A DNA stretch of 64,000 bases from Timaviella obliquedivisa GSE-PSE-MK23-08B (GTDB lineage Bacteria; Cyanobacteriota; Cyanobacteriia; Elainellales; Elainellaceae): the NCBI GenBank assembly GCA_019358855.1, contig JAHHII010000006.1, positions 186,001 through 250,000 on the forward strand. The letters are read 5' to 3'. The notes under the pieces were generated by a model that ran no database searches, was not told the DNA's origin, and was given only the letters and a program-made list of their open reading frames with translations. Below, in pieces: positions 45,379-53,717 of the stretch. The translations under genes were made by a program, and so were the position numbers. Position 1 is the stretch's first letter. The number at the start of each line of letters is the position of its first letter.

Positions 45379-46335
45379 CTACTCAATTTGCTGGAAGCGA
45401 CTGATTACAACCTCTGCCAAAACGTTGACAGCAAGGGTTAGCAACATCAAAATTAGTCCGGTGTAGATCAAGGAAGAAAGTTGCAAGCCGCTGGCTTCAG
45501 GAAACTGGTTGGCAATCAGAGCGGCGATCGTCGAAGATGGTCCGAAAATCGATGCACTGATTCTGGGTGAGTTCCCGATTAACATAGCGGCTGCCATAGT
45601 TTCGCCTAGCGCCCGACCAAGGGCTAGCATGACCGCTCCGATAATGCCTGACAGTGCGGCTGGAAGCAATACTTTTATAATGGTTTCCCAGCGAGTCGCA
45701 CCGAGCGCCAATGACCCTTGGCGAAGCTGAGGCGGTAAAGAAATTAGGGAATCTCTTGAAATTGCAATGATGATAGGAGAAATCATAATGCCCAATACCA
45801 AGCTTGCCTGGAAAAGACCTCGGATATCAGGAGCCGTGCTAAAGAGAGGAATCCACCCAAAAACTTGGTAAACCCATCTTAGGATGGGTTGGATGGCTGG
45901 AACTAATACAAAAATGCCCCACAGCCCATACACAACGCTAGGGACAGCGGCAAGCAGTTCGATGATAAATGCGACTGGTGTCCGAACACTAGGTGGCAGA
46001 AAATCTTCGCTGAGGAAAATTGCTACACCGACACCCAGAGGCACTGCAATCAACAGCGCAATTATAGAACTCATGATGGTGCCGTAGATTTGAGGCAATG
46101 CGCCGAATATACCTTCAACAGGACTCCAGCGATTGGTAGTGATAAATCCTAGACCAAATTCGGCGATCGCCGGACGAGCAGTAGAAAACAATGAGGCTGT
46201 AATCCAAAGCAAGACAACTGCAATAAAGCAAGCAAAGGCGCAAGTTAAACCCAAAAATATTCGATCAATTAATCGAGCGATCGCGATCGACTGTTTCTCG
46301 TCTCCAGTGGACTCATTTGCTATTGACGAACTCAT
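45379..46335 (-). CDS. pstC: Phosphate ABC transporter permease PstC
   Basis: 318 residues, six hydrophobic helices. Motifs: the EAA-like SLPPQLRQGSLALGATRWETI and GRALGETMAAAMLIGN. Start ATG 46335. Separated from pstS by 172 bases containing a strong hairpin, as is frequent where the binding protein is made in excess. Confidence 0.96.
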   Translation of the reverse strand: MSSSIANESTGDEKQSIAIARLIDRIFLGLTCAFACFIAVVLLWITASLFSTARPAIAEFGLGFITTNRWSPVEGIFGALPQIYGTIMSSIIALLIAVPLGVGVAIFLSEDFLPPSVRTPVAFIIELLAAVPSVVYGLWGIFVLVPAIQPILRWVYQVFGWIPLFSTAPDIRGLFQASLVLGIMISPIIIAISRDSLISLPPQLRQGSLALGATRWETIIKVLLPAALSGIIGAVMLALGRALGETMAAAMLIGNSPRISASIFGPSSTIAALIANQFPEASGLQLSSLIYTGLILMLLTLAVNVLAEVVISRFQQIE

Positions 46336-46458
46336 AAATTAGTCCTAAGAGAACAAAAAGCTCAACCTGAAACTTTTAATTAAGACCCTAATTAAGGTAG
46401 TCCTGAAACTAATTTCAATCTGCAATAGGACGCAAGTTTGCTGTCCCTGCCCACCAGC

Positions 46459-46495
46459 CAGTCCTACGGGTTTTGTGATTGCACCCGTAGGACTG
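46459..46495 (-). other. 12-bp hairpin between pstS and pstC
   Basis: CAGTCCTACGGG (46459-46470) is exactly complementary to CCCGTAGGACTG (46484-46495), loop 13 bases, just after the pstS stop. No T-run follows on the minus strand, so it is more likely a 3'-end stabiliser or partial attenuator that raises PstS relative to the membrane subunits. Confidence 0.7.
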
Positions 46496-46507
46496 ACCAG
46501 TTAATCT

Positions 46508-47614
46508 CTATTTAACTTGAATCTTGGTCACAGCTTCGGTAACCTTACCTTTCACGCCAGCAGGCAAAGGAATGTAGCCCAGTTCATTGGAGTACTGGGT
46601 GCCATCGGTCAACGCCCAGTCAATAACTGAGGTCAACGCCTCTTTCTTGGCAGCATCTTGGTACGTGGGATATACCAACAGCCAGGTCAGGCTGGTGATG
46701 GGATAAGCCCCAGGATTGGCAGAGTCTGGCACTTTAAGTGCCAGGTCGGCTGGAATCTCCTCACCATCAAAGGCTAGAGCACCTGCTTCTGGGGAAGGAA
46801 CAATAATTGCGCCAGATTTGTTTTCAATGGCAGCCATTGAAATGCCGTTTTCTTTGGCGTAAGCATACTCCACATATCCCACAGAGCCTTCAGCCTGCTG
46901 CACTTGGGCAGTCACGCCTTCGTTACCCTTGGCGCCAGTACCCACCGACCATTCCACTGTCTTGGCACCGCCTGCCTTCCAGTTAGGGCAGGCTGCATCT
47001 AGGTGAGTGGTAAACACTGCTGTAGTGCCGCTACCATCCGAACGATACACAAAGCTGATGGGTCTGTCAGGAAGAGTTGTGCCAGGGTTAGCGGCGGCGA
47101 TCGTTGGATCATTCCAATTGGTAATTTCACCCGTAGCAATACCACAATAAGCTTCCCGTGAAAGCTTCAAGTCTTTTACTGTGGGTAAGTTGTAGGCAAA
47201 TACAACTGATCCTGCCGTCATAGGCACCTGAATAGGGTCAGCACCATATTTTGTCTTGAACTGCGCTATCTCATCATCTTTCAGAGGTTCATCAGAAGCG
47301 CCAAAATCAACAGTACCCGCAAGATACTGCTCAACGCCCGCTCCGCTTCCGACCGATTGATAACTGACCTGGACTCCAGGTTGAACCTTGTTGTATTCAG
47401 CAAACCAACGTTGATAAACAGGAGCCGGGAAAGTAGCCCCTGCCCCATTCAACGATGCAGATGCAACGGTACCACCTGCGGCACCACTTGTAGCGGGAGA
47501 TCCACCAGTGGCTGAGGGAGCTTCAGAAGTAGTGGATTGACACGCAGCAAAACCTAGTGAAACCACTGCCAAAGAAGCCAAGAAAACCCGACGCTTTAAG
47601 CGATTTGAAATCAT
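46508..47614 (-). CDS. pstS: Phosphate-binding lipoprotein PstS
   Basis: 368 residues. Signal peptide with lipobox GFAAC (Cys25), a Thr/Ser/Gly-rich linker, then a PstS-type domain: LNGAGATFPAPVYQRW, SGAGVEQYLAGTVDFGASDEP, YRSDGSGTT (phosphate loop) and VGTGAKGNEGV. Anchored on the periplasmic side. Start ATG 47614, behind a Pho-box array. First gene of pstSCAB. Confidence 0.96.
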   Translation of the reverse strand: MISNRLKRRVFLASLAVVSLGFAACQSTTSEAPSATGGSPATSGAAGGTVASASLNGAGATFPAPVYQRWFAEYNKVQPGVQVSYQSVGSGAGVEQYLAGTVDFGASDEPLKDDEIAQFKTKYGADPIQVPMTAGSVVFAYNLPTVKDLKLSREAYCGIATGEITNWNDPTIAAANPGTTLPDRPISFVYRSDGSGTTAVFTTHLDAACPNWKAGGAKTVEWSVGTGAKGNEGVTAQVQQAEGSVGYVEYAYAKENGISMAAIENKSGAIIVPSPEAGALAFDGEEIPADLALKVPDSANPGAYPITSLTWLLVYPTYQDAAKKEALTSVIDWALTDGTQYSNELGYIPLPAGVKGKVTEAVTKIQVK

Positions 47615-47658
47615 ATGTTCCTATCAGTTCGTATATTCTTGTTCAGGGTCGCGCCTGA

Positions 47659-47713
47659 ATATTAGCGTCCGATGGTAAAGAAGAACTGAGCATTAGGTAA
47701 AGAACAGTTTAAG
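47659..47713 (-). promoter_or_regulatory. Pho-box array and promoter of pstSCAB
   Basis: Minus strand: CTTAAACT-gtt-CTTTACCT-aat-GCTCAGTT-ctt-CTTTACCA (47713 down to 47673), four octamers with 3-base spacers, the layout of PhoB/SphR-type sites in cyanobacteria (three good copies, one degenerate). An eight-base gap separates it from a -10 TAATAT at 47659-47664, so the array replaces the -35. Expect induction under phosphate limitation. Confidence 0.75.
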
Positions 47714-47800
47714 TTTACAGAAAATTTATTACTAAGGGACTCAGCGCTATGCTGTAAATATACCGACAACTAGAGTTTCTACGAGGCTTGAACTCACGAT

Positions 47801-48205
47801 ATGTATGATGTGATATATGACGGAAGCTGTAACTTGTGTGTCAATTTGGTCAAAGCCCTGGAACAACTCGATCGCGGTGAGCAGTTTCAATATGCCCCTA
47901 TGCAAGATCAAAGAGTTCTAGAGCAATACGGCATCACGCCAAGCGACTGTGAAATGGGAATGCTGCTCATTCATCGCGAGAACCCAACGCAGCGCTGGCA
48001 GGGAAGTGATGCGGCTGAAGAAATTGGTCATCTGTTGCCGGGGGCTCAAGGGATTGTGGCGGCTTATCGGGCCATACCTGGGGTGAAATGGATGGGCGAT
48101 CGCTTCTATGAGCAGATCCGCGATCATCGCTATCCCCTTTTTGGTAAACGAGAAACCCTCTATCAATCTAGCTATCCCGCTTGCGATACTGGAACTTGTT
48201 CTTAA
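47801..48205 (+). CDS. DCC family (DUF393) thiol-disulfide oxidoreductase-like protein
   Basis: 134 residues. N-terminal YDGSCNLC (Cys10, Cys13) is the DUF393 signature; the family is distantly thioredoxin-like. The remaining sequence (LIHRENPTQRWQGSDAAEEI, ending YPACDTGTCS with two more cysteines) fits length and pattern. Redox activity is inferred. Start ATG 47801. Divergent from pstS; the intergenic region is shared with the Pho array. Confidence 0.85.
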   Translation: MYDVIYDGSCNLCVNLVKALEQLDRGEQFQYAPMQDQRVLEQYGITPSDCEMGMLLIHRENPTQRWQGSDAAEEIGHLLPGAQGIVAAYRAIPGVKWMGDRFYEQIRDHRYPLFGKRETLYQSSYPACDTGTCS

Positions 48206-48338
48206 AAATTGCTTCTATAAAAGTAGCCCCTACTTCTATAAAAATACCCTTTAGAGATTGATTCAGTAAAAGGGTGCAACGTTTCGATAATATAAGAAGG
48301 ATTATTTTTTAGAACACCCCGCTGGCGGAGGCTCGCTC

Positions 48339-48455
48339 ATGCTGACCCTTAAAATTGTTGTTTATATCGTTGTCGGTATCTTTATCTCGCTCTTTGTATT
48401 CGGCTTTCTCTCTAACGATCCCTCTCGTAACCCTAACCGTCGGGATATGGAATAG
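48339..48455 (+). CDS. psbI: Photosystem II reaction centre protein I
   Basis: 38 residues, the family length. The sequence begins [20 protein letters not shown] (one membrane helix) and ends [14 protein letters not shown], matching PsbI, which stabilises CP43 and D1 assembly in photosystem II of thylakoid membranes. The ATG is at 48339 with GGAG eight bases upstream (48327-48330); TAG at 48453-48455. A TAATAT box at 48288-48293 could be its -10. The preceding spacer holds direct copies of TTCTATAAAA. Confidence 0.9.
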   Translation: MLTLKIVVYIVVGIFISLFVFGFLSNDPSRNPNRRDME

Positions 48456-48604
48456 GCTCTTTAGAAACCGGATGTAGGCTTGGGGTGTAGTGTTTTTACT
48501 CAAGGAAAGAATTCCTATTCCCCTTTCCCCGTCCCTCAGACCCAAATTGCTGAGGATGCCTAGAATCCTGCAATTGGGCTGCTTGCTATGTTCGCCTAAA
48601 GATT

Positions 48605-51061
48605 ATGCCTTACCCGGTTTTACCGCCCCCTCCCCCTCCTATTATCCAACCTCAATCACAACGGGAATCTGTTCCCTTTGTCCAGGTTGATAACGCTTAT
48701 TTCTCAGCACCTACAGCGCCAGAGTTCAGTTCTACAGTCCAATTGCGCCAACCCCTAGAGGTTGGAGTGAGTCACAATAACGTCAAACCTGAGAGTTCTC
48801 AGACCCTTCGTATTCAGGTTCCTGTTTCAAACGAAAGCTTAACTGAGACAACTGAAGTATCTCAGGACATTGTGCCAACACCTGCGCCATCGCTTCCTTT
48901 GCCAAGCGAGGCACTACCGTTACCGACTCAAGTGCCGCCACAAGCCCCGACTACGCCCGACGAGACTGTACCCACTCCTACTCAGCTAGATGAAACTTTG
49001 CCTAGTAGAGTTCTACCAGAGGGTGTTTTACCGAGCGAAGTTCTACCAGATGAAGCTTTGCCAGATGACGCATTACCAGAAAATGTATCACCCGATCGCG
49101 TGATACCCAATAACATTGAGCAGCAGCTTCCTTCAGAAATTCCCCGATCGCCCTTACCCAGTAATACGCCAGCAACTCCAGTTCCCAGGCTACCGCTTCC
49201 TATTCAGCCTGTGCCAGGGGCAGAAAACGTGATTGAGCTTAATGCCGATCGCCAAATTTATGACGAGCGTGACCAGGTTTACCGCGCTCAAGGTAATGCA
49301 GTGCTGCGTTTTCGGGGAGCAATACTCAGTGCCGATCGCATTCAGGTCAACGTGCCTAACCGCATTGTGGTAGCAGAAGGGAATGCAGTCCTAACTCGCG
49401 GACAGCAGGTGATTAAGGGCGATCGCCTGGAATATAACTTGGTACAGGGCGAAGGCACATTCCTGGGAGCAAGCGGCGAGTTAGATTTGGGGGCGGCTGA
49501 ATCGGATTTTTCTTCAGCCCTGCCAACCGATGATGCAGCCCAACGAGTTGCGACCCAAACGACGGGCAATCGCGTGACGGCGGCACAGCCCGTACAGGTC
49601 ACGGGTGCGAATCCAGGCATCATGTTTGGGTTAACAGCGGGTAACAATCGCAACAATACTCCGACAGGAACAACGGGTGAAGTACGACGACTGCGCTTTG
49701 AAGCAGAACAAATTGACTTTACGGCTGAAGGTTGGCAAGCCACTAATGTCCGCATTACTAACGATCCCTTTTCGCCGCCAGAGCTAGAGTTGCGATCGAG
49801 CCGTGTGACTTTTACTCGCCTATCGCCGACCCGCAGCGAAATTCGGGCGCGTCGTCCGGTTGCAGTGTTTGATCAAGGGCTAAGGCTACCTTTGCTACGC
49901 GATCGCATTGTATTAGACAGCAGCGAGCGCGAACCTGGCTTATTGCAATTTGGCTTTGATCAAGACGATCGCGGCGGTTTTTTTATTGAGCGCACCTTTC
50001 AGGTGATCGCCAGCCCTCTGGTCAATTTCAGCATCACGCCGCAAGCATTATTACAACGCAGTTACGACCAGGGCAATTTTTTTGAGCCATCCTCTTTTGG
50101 CTTAACCTCTCGCCTCAATGCCACCTTAGGTCGCAATACCTCAATTGTGGGAAACGCAGTTTTTACCAGCCTGGATCTTGATGATATAGAGAATTCTTTA
50201 CGGGCAAGCTTACGGGCACGCCAAAGAATTGGGGATCATACCCTGGCACTGGAGTATACCTACCGCGATCGCCTTTTTAACGGCTCTCTAGGTTTCCAGA
50301 ACGTTCAGAGCAGCGTTGGATTTGTCATCACTTCCCCCATTTATACGCTTGGCAACACAGGCATTAACCTCAGCTATCAAGGAGGGGTGCAGTACATTAA
50401 CGCCAATACCGATCGCCCTGAGCTTTTGGCAATATCCCGCGAAAACGATCGTGCTGACCTGACTCGCTACCAAGCCAGCGCCTCGCTCAACCGTCCCTTT
50501 ACTCTCTGGCAAGGCACCGCTCTTCCCTCCACTCCCACCGAAGGGTTGCGTTACAGCCCTGTGCCCATCACGCCTTATTTGGCGATCGCCCCTGGGATTA
50601 CAGGCGTATTCAGCGGCTACAGCAATAATGAAACGCAGTCGAGCTTGACAGGATCAATTGGATTATATGGACAATTTGGTCATTTTTCTAAGCCGATTTT
50701 TGACTACACAGCGTTCAATATTTCATACTCCAACCGACTACTGAGTGGAGAATCTCCCTTTCTGTTCGATCGCATTGTCGATGAACGAGTTCTTTCGGCA
50801 GGCATCACCCAACAGATTTACGGCCCCTTTCGCGTCGGCATTCAAACAGCACTCAACCTAGACACAGGACGACAAATTGATACAACTTACTCGCTAGAAT
50901 ATAAGCGTCGCGCCTATTCTTTATCCTTCAGCTTTAGCCCCGTGCGAGAAGCGGCAGCCGTATCGCTGCAAATTAGCGACTTTAACTGGACAGGCGACCC
51001 AGGTCGGTTTTCGGGGTTGGGGGCAGATACTGTGGATGGCGGAGTTAGGACAAGAAATTGA
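48605..51061 (+). CDS. DUF3769 LptD-like outer membrane protein
   Basis: 818 residues. Residues about 1-200 are low complexity: Pro-rich start and Leu-Pro-x repeats (about 130-170, e.g. VLPSEVLPDEALP). An OstA/LptA-like jelly-roll region follows (about 208-300: IELNADRQIYDERDQVYRAQ, GDRLEYNLVQGEG), then a long C-terminal part with alternating beta-barrel-like sequence ending SLEYKRRAYSLSFSFSPV. This is the cyanobacterial LptD-like layout; it may insert lipopolysaccharide or other lipids in the outer membrane, in keeping with lpxA/lpxB in this window. No classical signal peptide is seen at the start I chose (ATG 48605). Confidence 0.85.
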   Translation: MPYPVLPPPPPPIIQPQSQRESVPFVQVDNAYFSAPTAPEFSSTVQLRQPLEVGVSHNNVKPESSQTLRIQVPVSNESLTETTEVSQDIVPTPAPSLPLPSEALPLPTQVPPQAPTTPDETVPTPTQLDETLPSRVLPEGVLPSEVLPDEALPDDALPENVSPDRVIPNNIEQQLPSEIPRSPLPSNTPATPVPRLPLPIQPVPGAENVIELNADRQIYDERDQVYRAQGNAVLRFRGAILSADRIQVNVPNRIVVAEGNAVLTRGQQVIKGDRLEYNLVQGEGTFLGASGELDLGAAESDFSSALPTDDAAQRVATQTTGNRVTAAQPVQVTGANPGIMFGLTAGNNRNNTPTGTTGEVRRLRFEAEQIDFTAEGWQATNVRITNDPFSPPELELRSSRVTFTRLSPTRSEIRARRPVAVFDQGLRLPLLRDRIVLDSSEREPGLLQFGFDQDDRGGFFIERTFQVIASPLVNFSITPQALLQRSYDQGNFFEPSSFGLTSRLNATLGRNTSIVGNAVFTSLDLDDIENSLRASLRARQRIGDHTLALEYTYRDRLFNGSLGFQNVQSSVGFVITSPIYTLGNTGINLSYQGGVQYINANTDRPELLAISRENDRADLTRYQASASLNRPFTLWQGTALPSTPTEGLRYSPVPITPYLAIAPGITGVFSGYSNNETQSSLTGSIGLYGQFGHFSKPIFDYTAFNISYSNRLLSGESPFLFDRIVDERVLSAGITQQIYGPFRVGIQTALNLDTGRQIDTTYSLEYKRRAYSLSFSFSPVREAAAVSLQISDFNWTGDPGRFSGLGADTVDGGVRTRN

Positions 51062-51076
51062 TGGCAGCCTGATCCC

Positions 51077-51751
51077 TTATTCCGATCGCTTGCCAGCAAT
51101 TGCCACTGCGCTTACGCCCCAGACCGAAATTTGTTGCCGTCGTAGCACCTGTGCCGCCGATCGGACTGTTGCCCCTGTCGTGTAGATATCATCTACCAGC
51201 AGTACTGTCCCAGTCGGGCGCTGCCGCAAAAAGTCCTTTCCTAGGGCAAAGGCTCCTGCTAAGTTTTGCTCCCGTGCTTGGGGCGATAGCTTAAACTGCG
51301 CTTCTGTGGCTTGAATCCGAGCGAGTCCATGGCGTTTCAGCGGCAAACCTGCGGCTTCACAAAAAGATTGGGCAATCAGTTCGGCTTGGTTAAAACCCCG
51401 TTGCGCAATTTTGTCAGGATGCATTGGGATAGGAACGACAATCACAGAATTTTTGATGGGAAATTTAGCATTAAGCCACGCTTGACCCAGCCACTGACCC
51501 AAAGGACGAGCTAACTCAGGATGATTTTCATATTTAAGGGAGGCGATCGCCCGTTTAAGCACCCCGCCATATTCGCCCCAAGCTATGATCGGCAAAGAAC
51601 TTTGCTGATACGGCTGGATTAATCGACATTGCTGCAACTGCCGCTCACAGGTAGAGCAAATCACTCTAGGCGCAGATCGGTTACAGAGTGGACACTGAGA
51701 CTCTAAAAAGATATCTAGCCAGCTTCTGAGACCTTTAGCCCAACCGTCCAT
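51077..51751 (-). CDS. ComF family phosphoribosyltransferase-like protein
   Basis: 224 residues. N-terminal zinc knuckle CPLCNRSAPRVICSTC (two CxxC), linker, then a PRTase core with VVPIPMHPDKIAQRGFNQAELIA and the PRPP motif VLLVDDIYTTGAT (about residues 182-195). ComF is linked to natural transformation in several bacteria, and in cyanobacteria it takes part in DNA uptake. Start ATG 51751. Convergent with the DUF3769 gene, 15 bases apart. Confidence 0.9.
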   Translation of the reverse strand: MDGWAKGLRSWLDIFLESQCPLCNRSAPRVICSTCERQLQQCRLIQPYQQSSLPIIAWGEYGGVLKRAIASLKYENHPELARPLGQWLGQAWLNAKFPIKNSVIVVPIPMHPDKIAQRGFNQAELIAQSFCEAAGLPLKRHGLARIQATEAQFKLSPQAREQNLAGAFALGKDFLRQRPTGTVLLVDDIYTTGATVRSAAQVLRRQQISVWGVSAVAIAGKRSE

Positions 51752-52053
51752 AATGGCTCATCCAATTAAGATATACTCAACGTTCAGCGCTGAGAATTTG
51801 TAGGGCTGTATTTGTAGGAGTGTGAATTGTAAGACTATGAATTCCAATATTCACGACCTCAGCATTAACTCTGGTAATAAAACTGCACAGAAGGCGAAAG
51901 AAGGTCGCTAGAATGGCTGTAACAAATCTATAGTTCCACTTTTCTAAGTGGGACTTAACATGATTGTTATCCTAGGTCTAACTCAAGTAACGTCAAGCTA
52001 CAAACTGTAAACCTACACTTTACTCACAGAGCAAAAAACATCAGAAATACCCT
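51752..52053. other. infC leader and comF promoter region
   Basis: 302 bases divergent region. It holds a stable hairpin (next entry) and no small gene that I would support. Confidence 0.35.
51933..51954 (+). promoter_or_regulatory. Hairpin in the infC leader
   Basis: GTTCCACTT (51933-51941) pairs with AAGTGGGAC (51946-51954) with one G-U pair and a TTCT tetraloop, about 100 bases before the infC ATG. No T-run follows. It could act in leader control of infC. Confidence 0.4.
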
Positions 52054-52581
52054 ATGGCTTTGATCAAGCAAAATCGCGATTTACCAACCATCAACGAACG
52101 GATTCGATTTCCAAAAATTAGGGTCATTGATACAGACGGTGGGCAACTTGGCATCCTAACGCCACGGGATGCCCTGCGCATGGCAGAAGAAAAAGAACTA
52201 GATCTTGTTTTAGTAAGCGATAAGGCTGACCCGCCCGTCTGCCGTATTATGGACTACGGTAAGTTCAAGTTTGAGCAAGAGAAAAAGGCACGCGAAGCCC
52301 GCAAGAAGCAGCATACTTCCGATGTTAAGGAAGTGAAAATGCGATACAAAATCGAAGACCACGATTACAACGTTCGCGTGACCCAGGCTGAAAGGTTTCT
52401 AAAGTCAGGTGATAAGGTCAAAGCAACGATCATGTTCCGTGGACGAGAAATTCAGCACAGCGACCTTGCTGAAACGCTGCTGAAGCGGATGGCAACGGAT
52501 CTTCAAGAGTTCGCTGAAGTCCAGCAGGCTCCTAAGCGGGAAGGACGAAACATGATGATGATGCTTTCTCCTAAAAAGTAA
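52054..52581 (+). CDS. infC: Translation initiation factor IF-3
   Basis: 175 residues. N-domain begins [23 protein letters not shown] with the linker [32 protein letters not shown]-domain includes [25 protein letters not shown] and [28 protein letters not shown]-3 binds the 30S subunit and checks start codons. ATG 52054 without a strong ribosome site; the N-terminus [14 protein letters not shown] is typical for cyanobacteria. rpmI/rplT, often next to infC elsewhere, are not adjacent here. Confidence 0.96.
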   Translation: MALIKQNRDLPTINERIRFPKIRVIDTDGGQLGILTPRDALRMAEEKELDLVLVSDKADPPVCRIMDYGKFKFEQEKKAREARKKQHTSDVKEVKMRYKIEDHDYNVRVTQAERFLKSGDKVKATIMFRGREIQHSDLAETLLKRMATDLQEFAEVQQAPKREGRNMMMMLSPKK

Positions 52582-52583
52582 GT

Positions 52584-52612
52584 TCTTCTAAGCTTTGATA
52601 TGTCTTAGAAGA
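52584..52612. other. 9-bp stem at the convergent 3' ends of infC and GT2
   Basis: TCTTCTAAG (52584-52592) is complementary to CTTAGAAGA (52604-52612), loop 11 bases, three bases after the infC stop and over the GT2 stop. No long T-run; possible two-way termination. Confidence 0.4.
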
Positions 52613-53541
52613 TGAAAGGCTTGCTGACGGAAGCCTAAGGGCAGCAAAGATAGTCCAAGCCCCGCTAAGTGTTTAGTGGGGCTTGATGTTTTGCCTGCCC
52701 GCACTAAAGTTCGCCCAGTTTGGGTTTCTCCCGTTTCAATCAACCGCAACCCCAGCAGCAACTGGGTTTCAGCAAGGCGCTTTTGACGCACCTTTTCCAG
52801 ATCCTGCTCTTCAAAGCGGAAGTTTTCTAGATAGCAAATTTTGTCTGTGAGATAGGGAATAGCGCGATCGATGCCTTGTTGTTCAGCGTGGAACCGATAC
52901 TCCATCAGGCGATCGCCCCAGTAAAACGCCTGCTTTCCTGCCAGTGCCAGGCGCACTAACAAATCATTATCTTCGCAGTTTTGAATGTTGGGGCGCATGT
53001 AACCCACATCTAACAAGGCTTGCCGCCGAAATAAGGTTGCGCCGATCTGTAGGCATTGTTGGACAAACACCACTTTTAATAGACTTTTGATTCTGCCGTT
53101 GGGTAGCTCAGTGCGTCCCCATTTTTTAGAATTGGCATCTGTCATTTGCAAATCCCGATCGCCCTCACTATTAATCACCCAATGATCGGTGCTGACAAAA
53201 TCAATTGGAGGATTGTCATCCAAAATTGCGGCAGTCTGAGCCAGAAACTGAGGGGTAAGGCGATCGTCATCATCAAACTTGATGAAGTACTCTCCGGTTG
53301 CAGCTTCAAACCCCGATCGCATGTTGTTGCTCTTACCAATGTTTTGCAGATGGCGAATGTAGTGAATTCTGGGATCGGCATACTGCGCCAATAGTTCTGC
53401 GGTACCATCTGTAGAACCGTCATCACAGACGATCAGTTCAAAATCTAATTCGGTTTGTTCCAGCACGCTGTCAATTGCTTGGGGCAGCAAATGAACACGG
53501 TTATACGTGGGAATACAAACGCTAATTTTGGGCACGGTCAA
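52588..53541 (-). CDS. Family 2 glycosyltransferase
   Basis: 317 residues. GT-A fold: ISVCIPTYNRVHLLPQAIDSVL, DXD-like CDDGSTDGT (about residues 40-48) and FIKFDDDDRLTP, then an Arg/His-rich acceptor region. It transfers a sugar from a nucleotide sugar to an unknown acceptor. Start ATG 53541. Convergent with infC (6 bases). Confidence 0.9.
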   Translation of the reverse strand: MTVPKISVCIPTYNRVHLLPQAIDSVLEQTELDFELIVCDDGSTDGTAELLAQYADPRIHYIRHLQNIGKSNNMRSGFEAATGEYFIKFDDDDRLTPQFLAQTAAILDDNPPIDFVSTDHWVINSEGDRDLQMTDANSKKWGRTELPNGRIKSLLKVVFVQQCLQIGATLFRRQALLDVGYMRPNIQNCEDNDLLVRLALAGKQAFYWGDRLMEYRFHAEQQGIDRAIPYLTDKICYLENFRFEEQDLEKVRQKRLAETQLLLGLRLIETGETQTGRTLVRAGKTSSPTKHLAGLGLSLLPLGFRQQAFHLLRHIKA

Positions 53542-53717
53542 TACTCCACAGAGGTTAACTTAAGAGGTCAACTTGAGATGATCTCGAACTAAAAAGTCTG
53601 GGAATCTTAAGCTTGCGTTCGACGGCTCTATGGTTCCCAGAGGCTCTGTGGAGGTAACGGAATCAGGCTGTAGAATCGCAGTCCGCTCATTTCAGCTATC
53701 CGCAGCGATTTCTGTCC

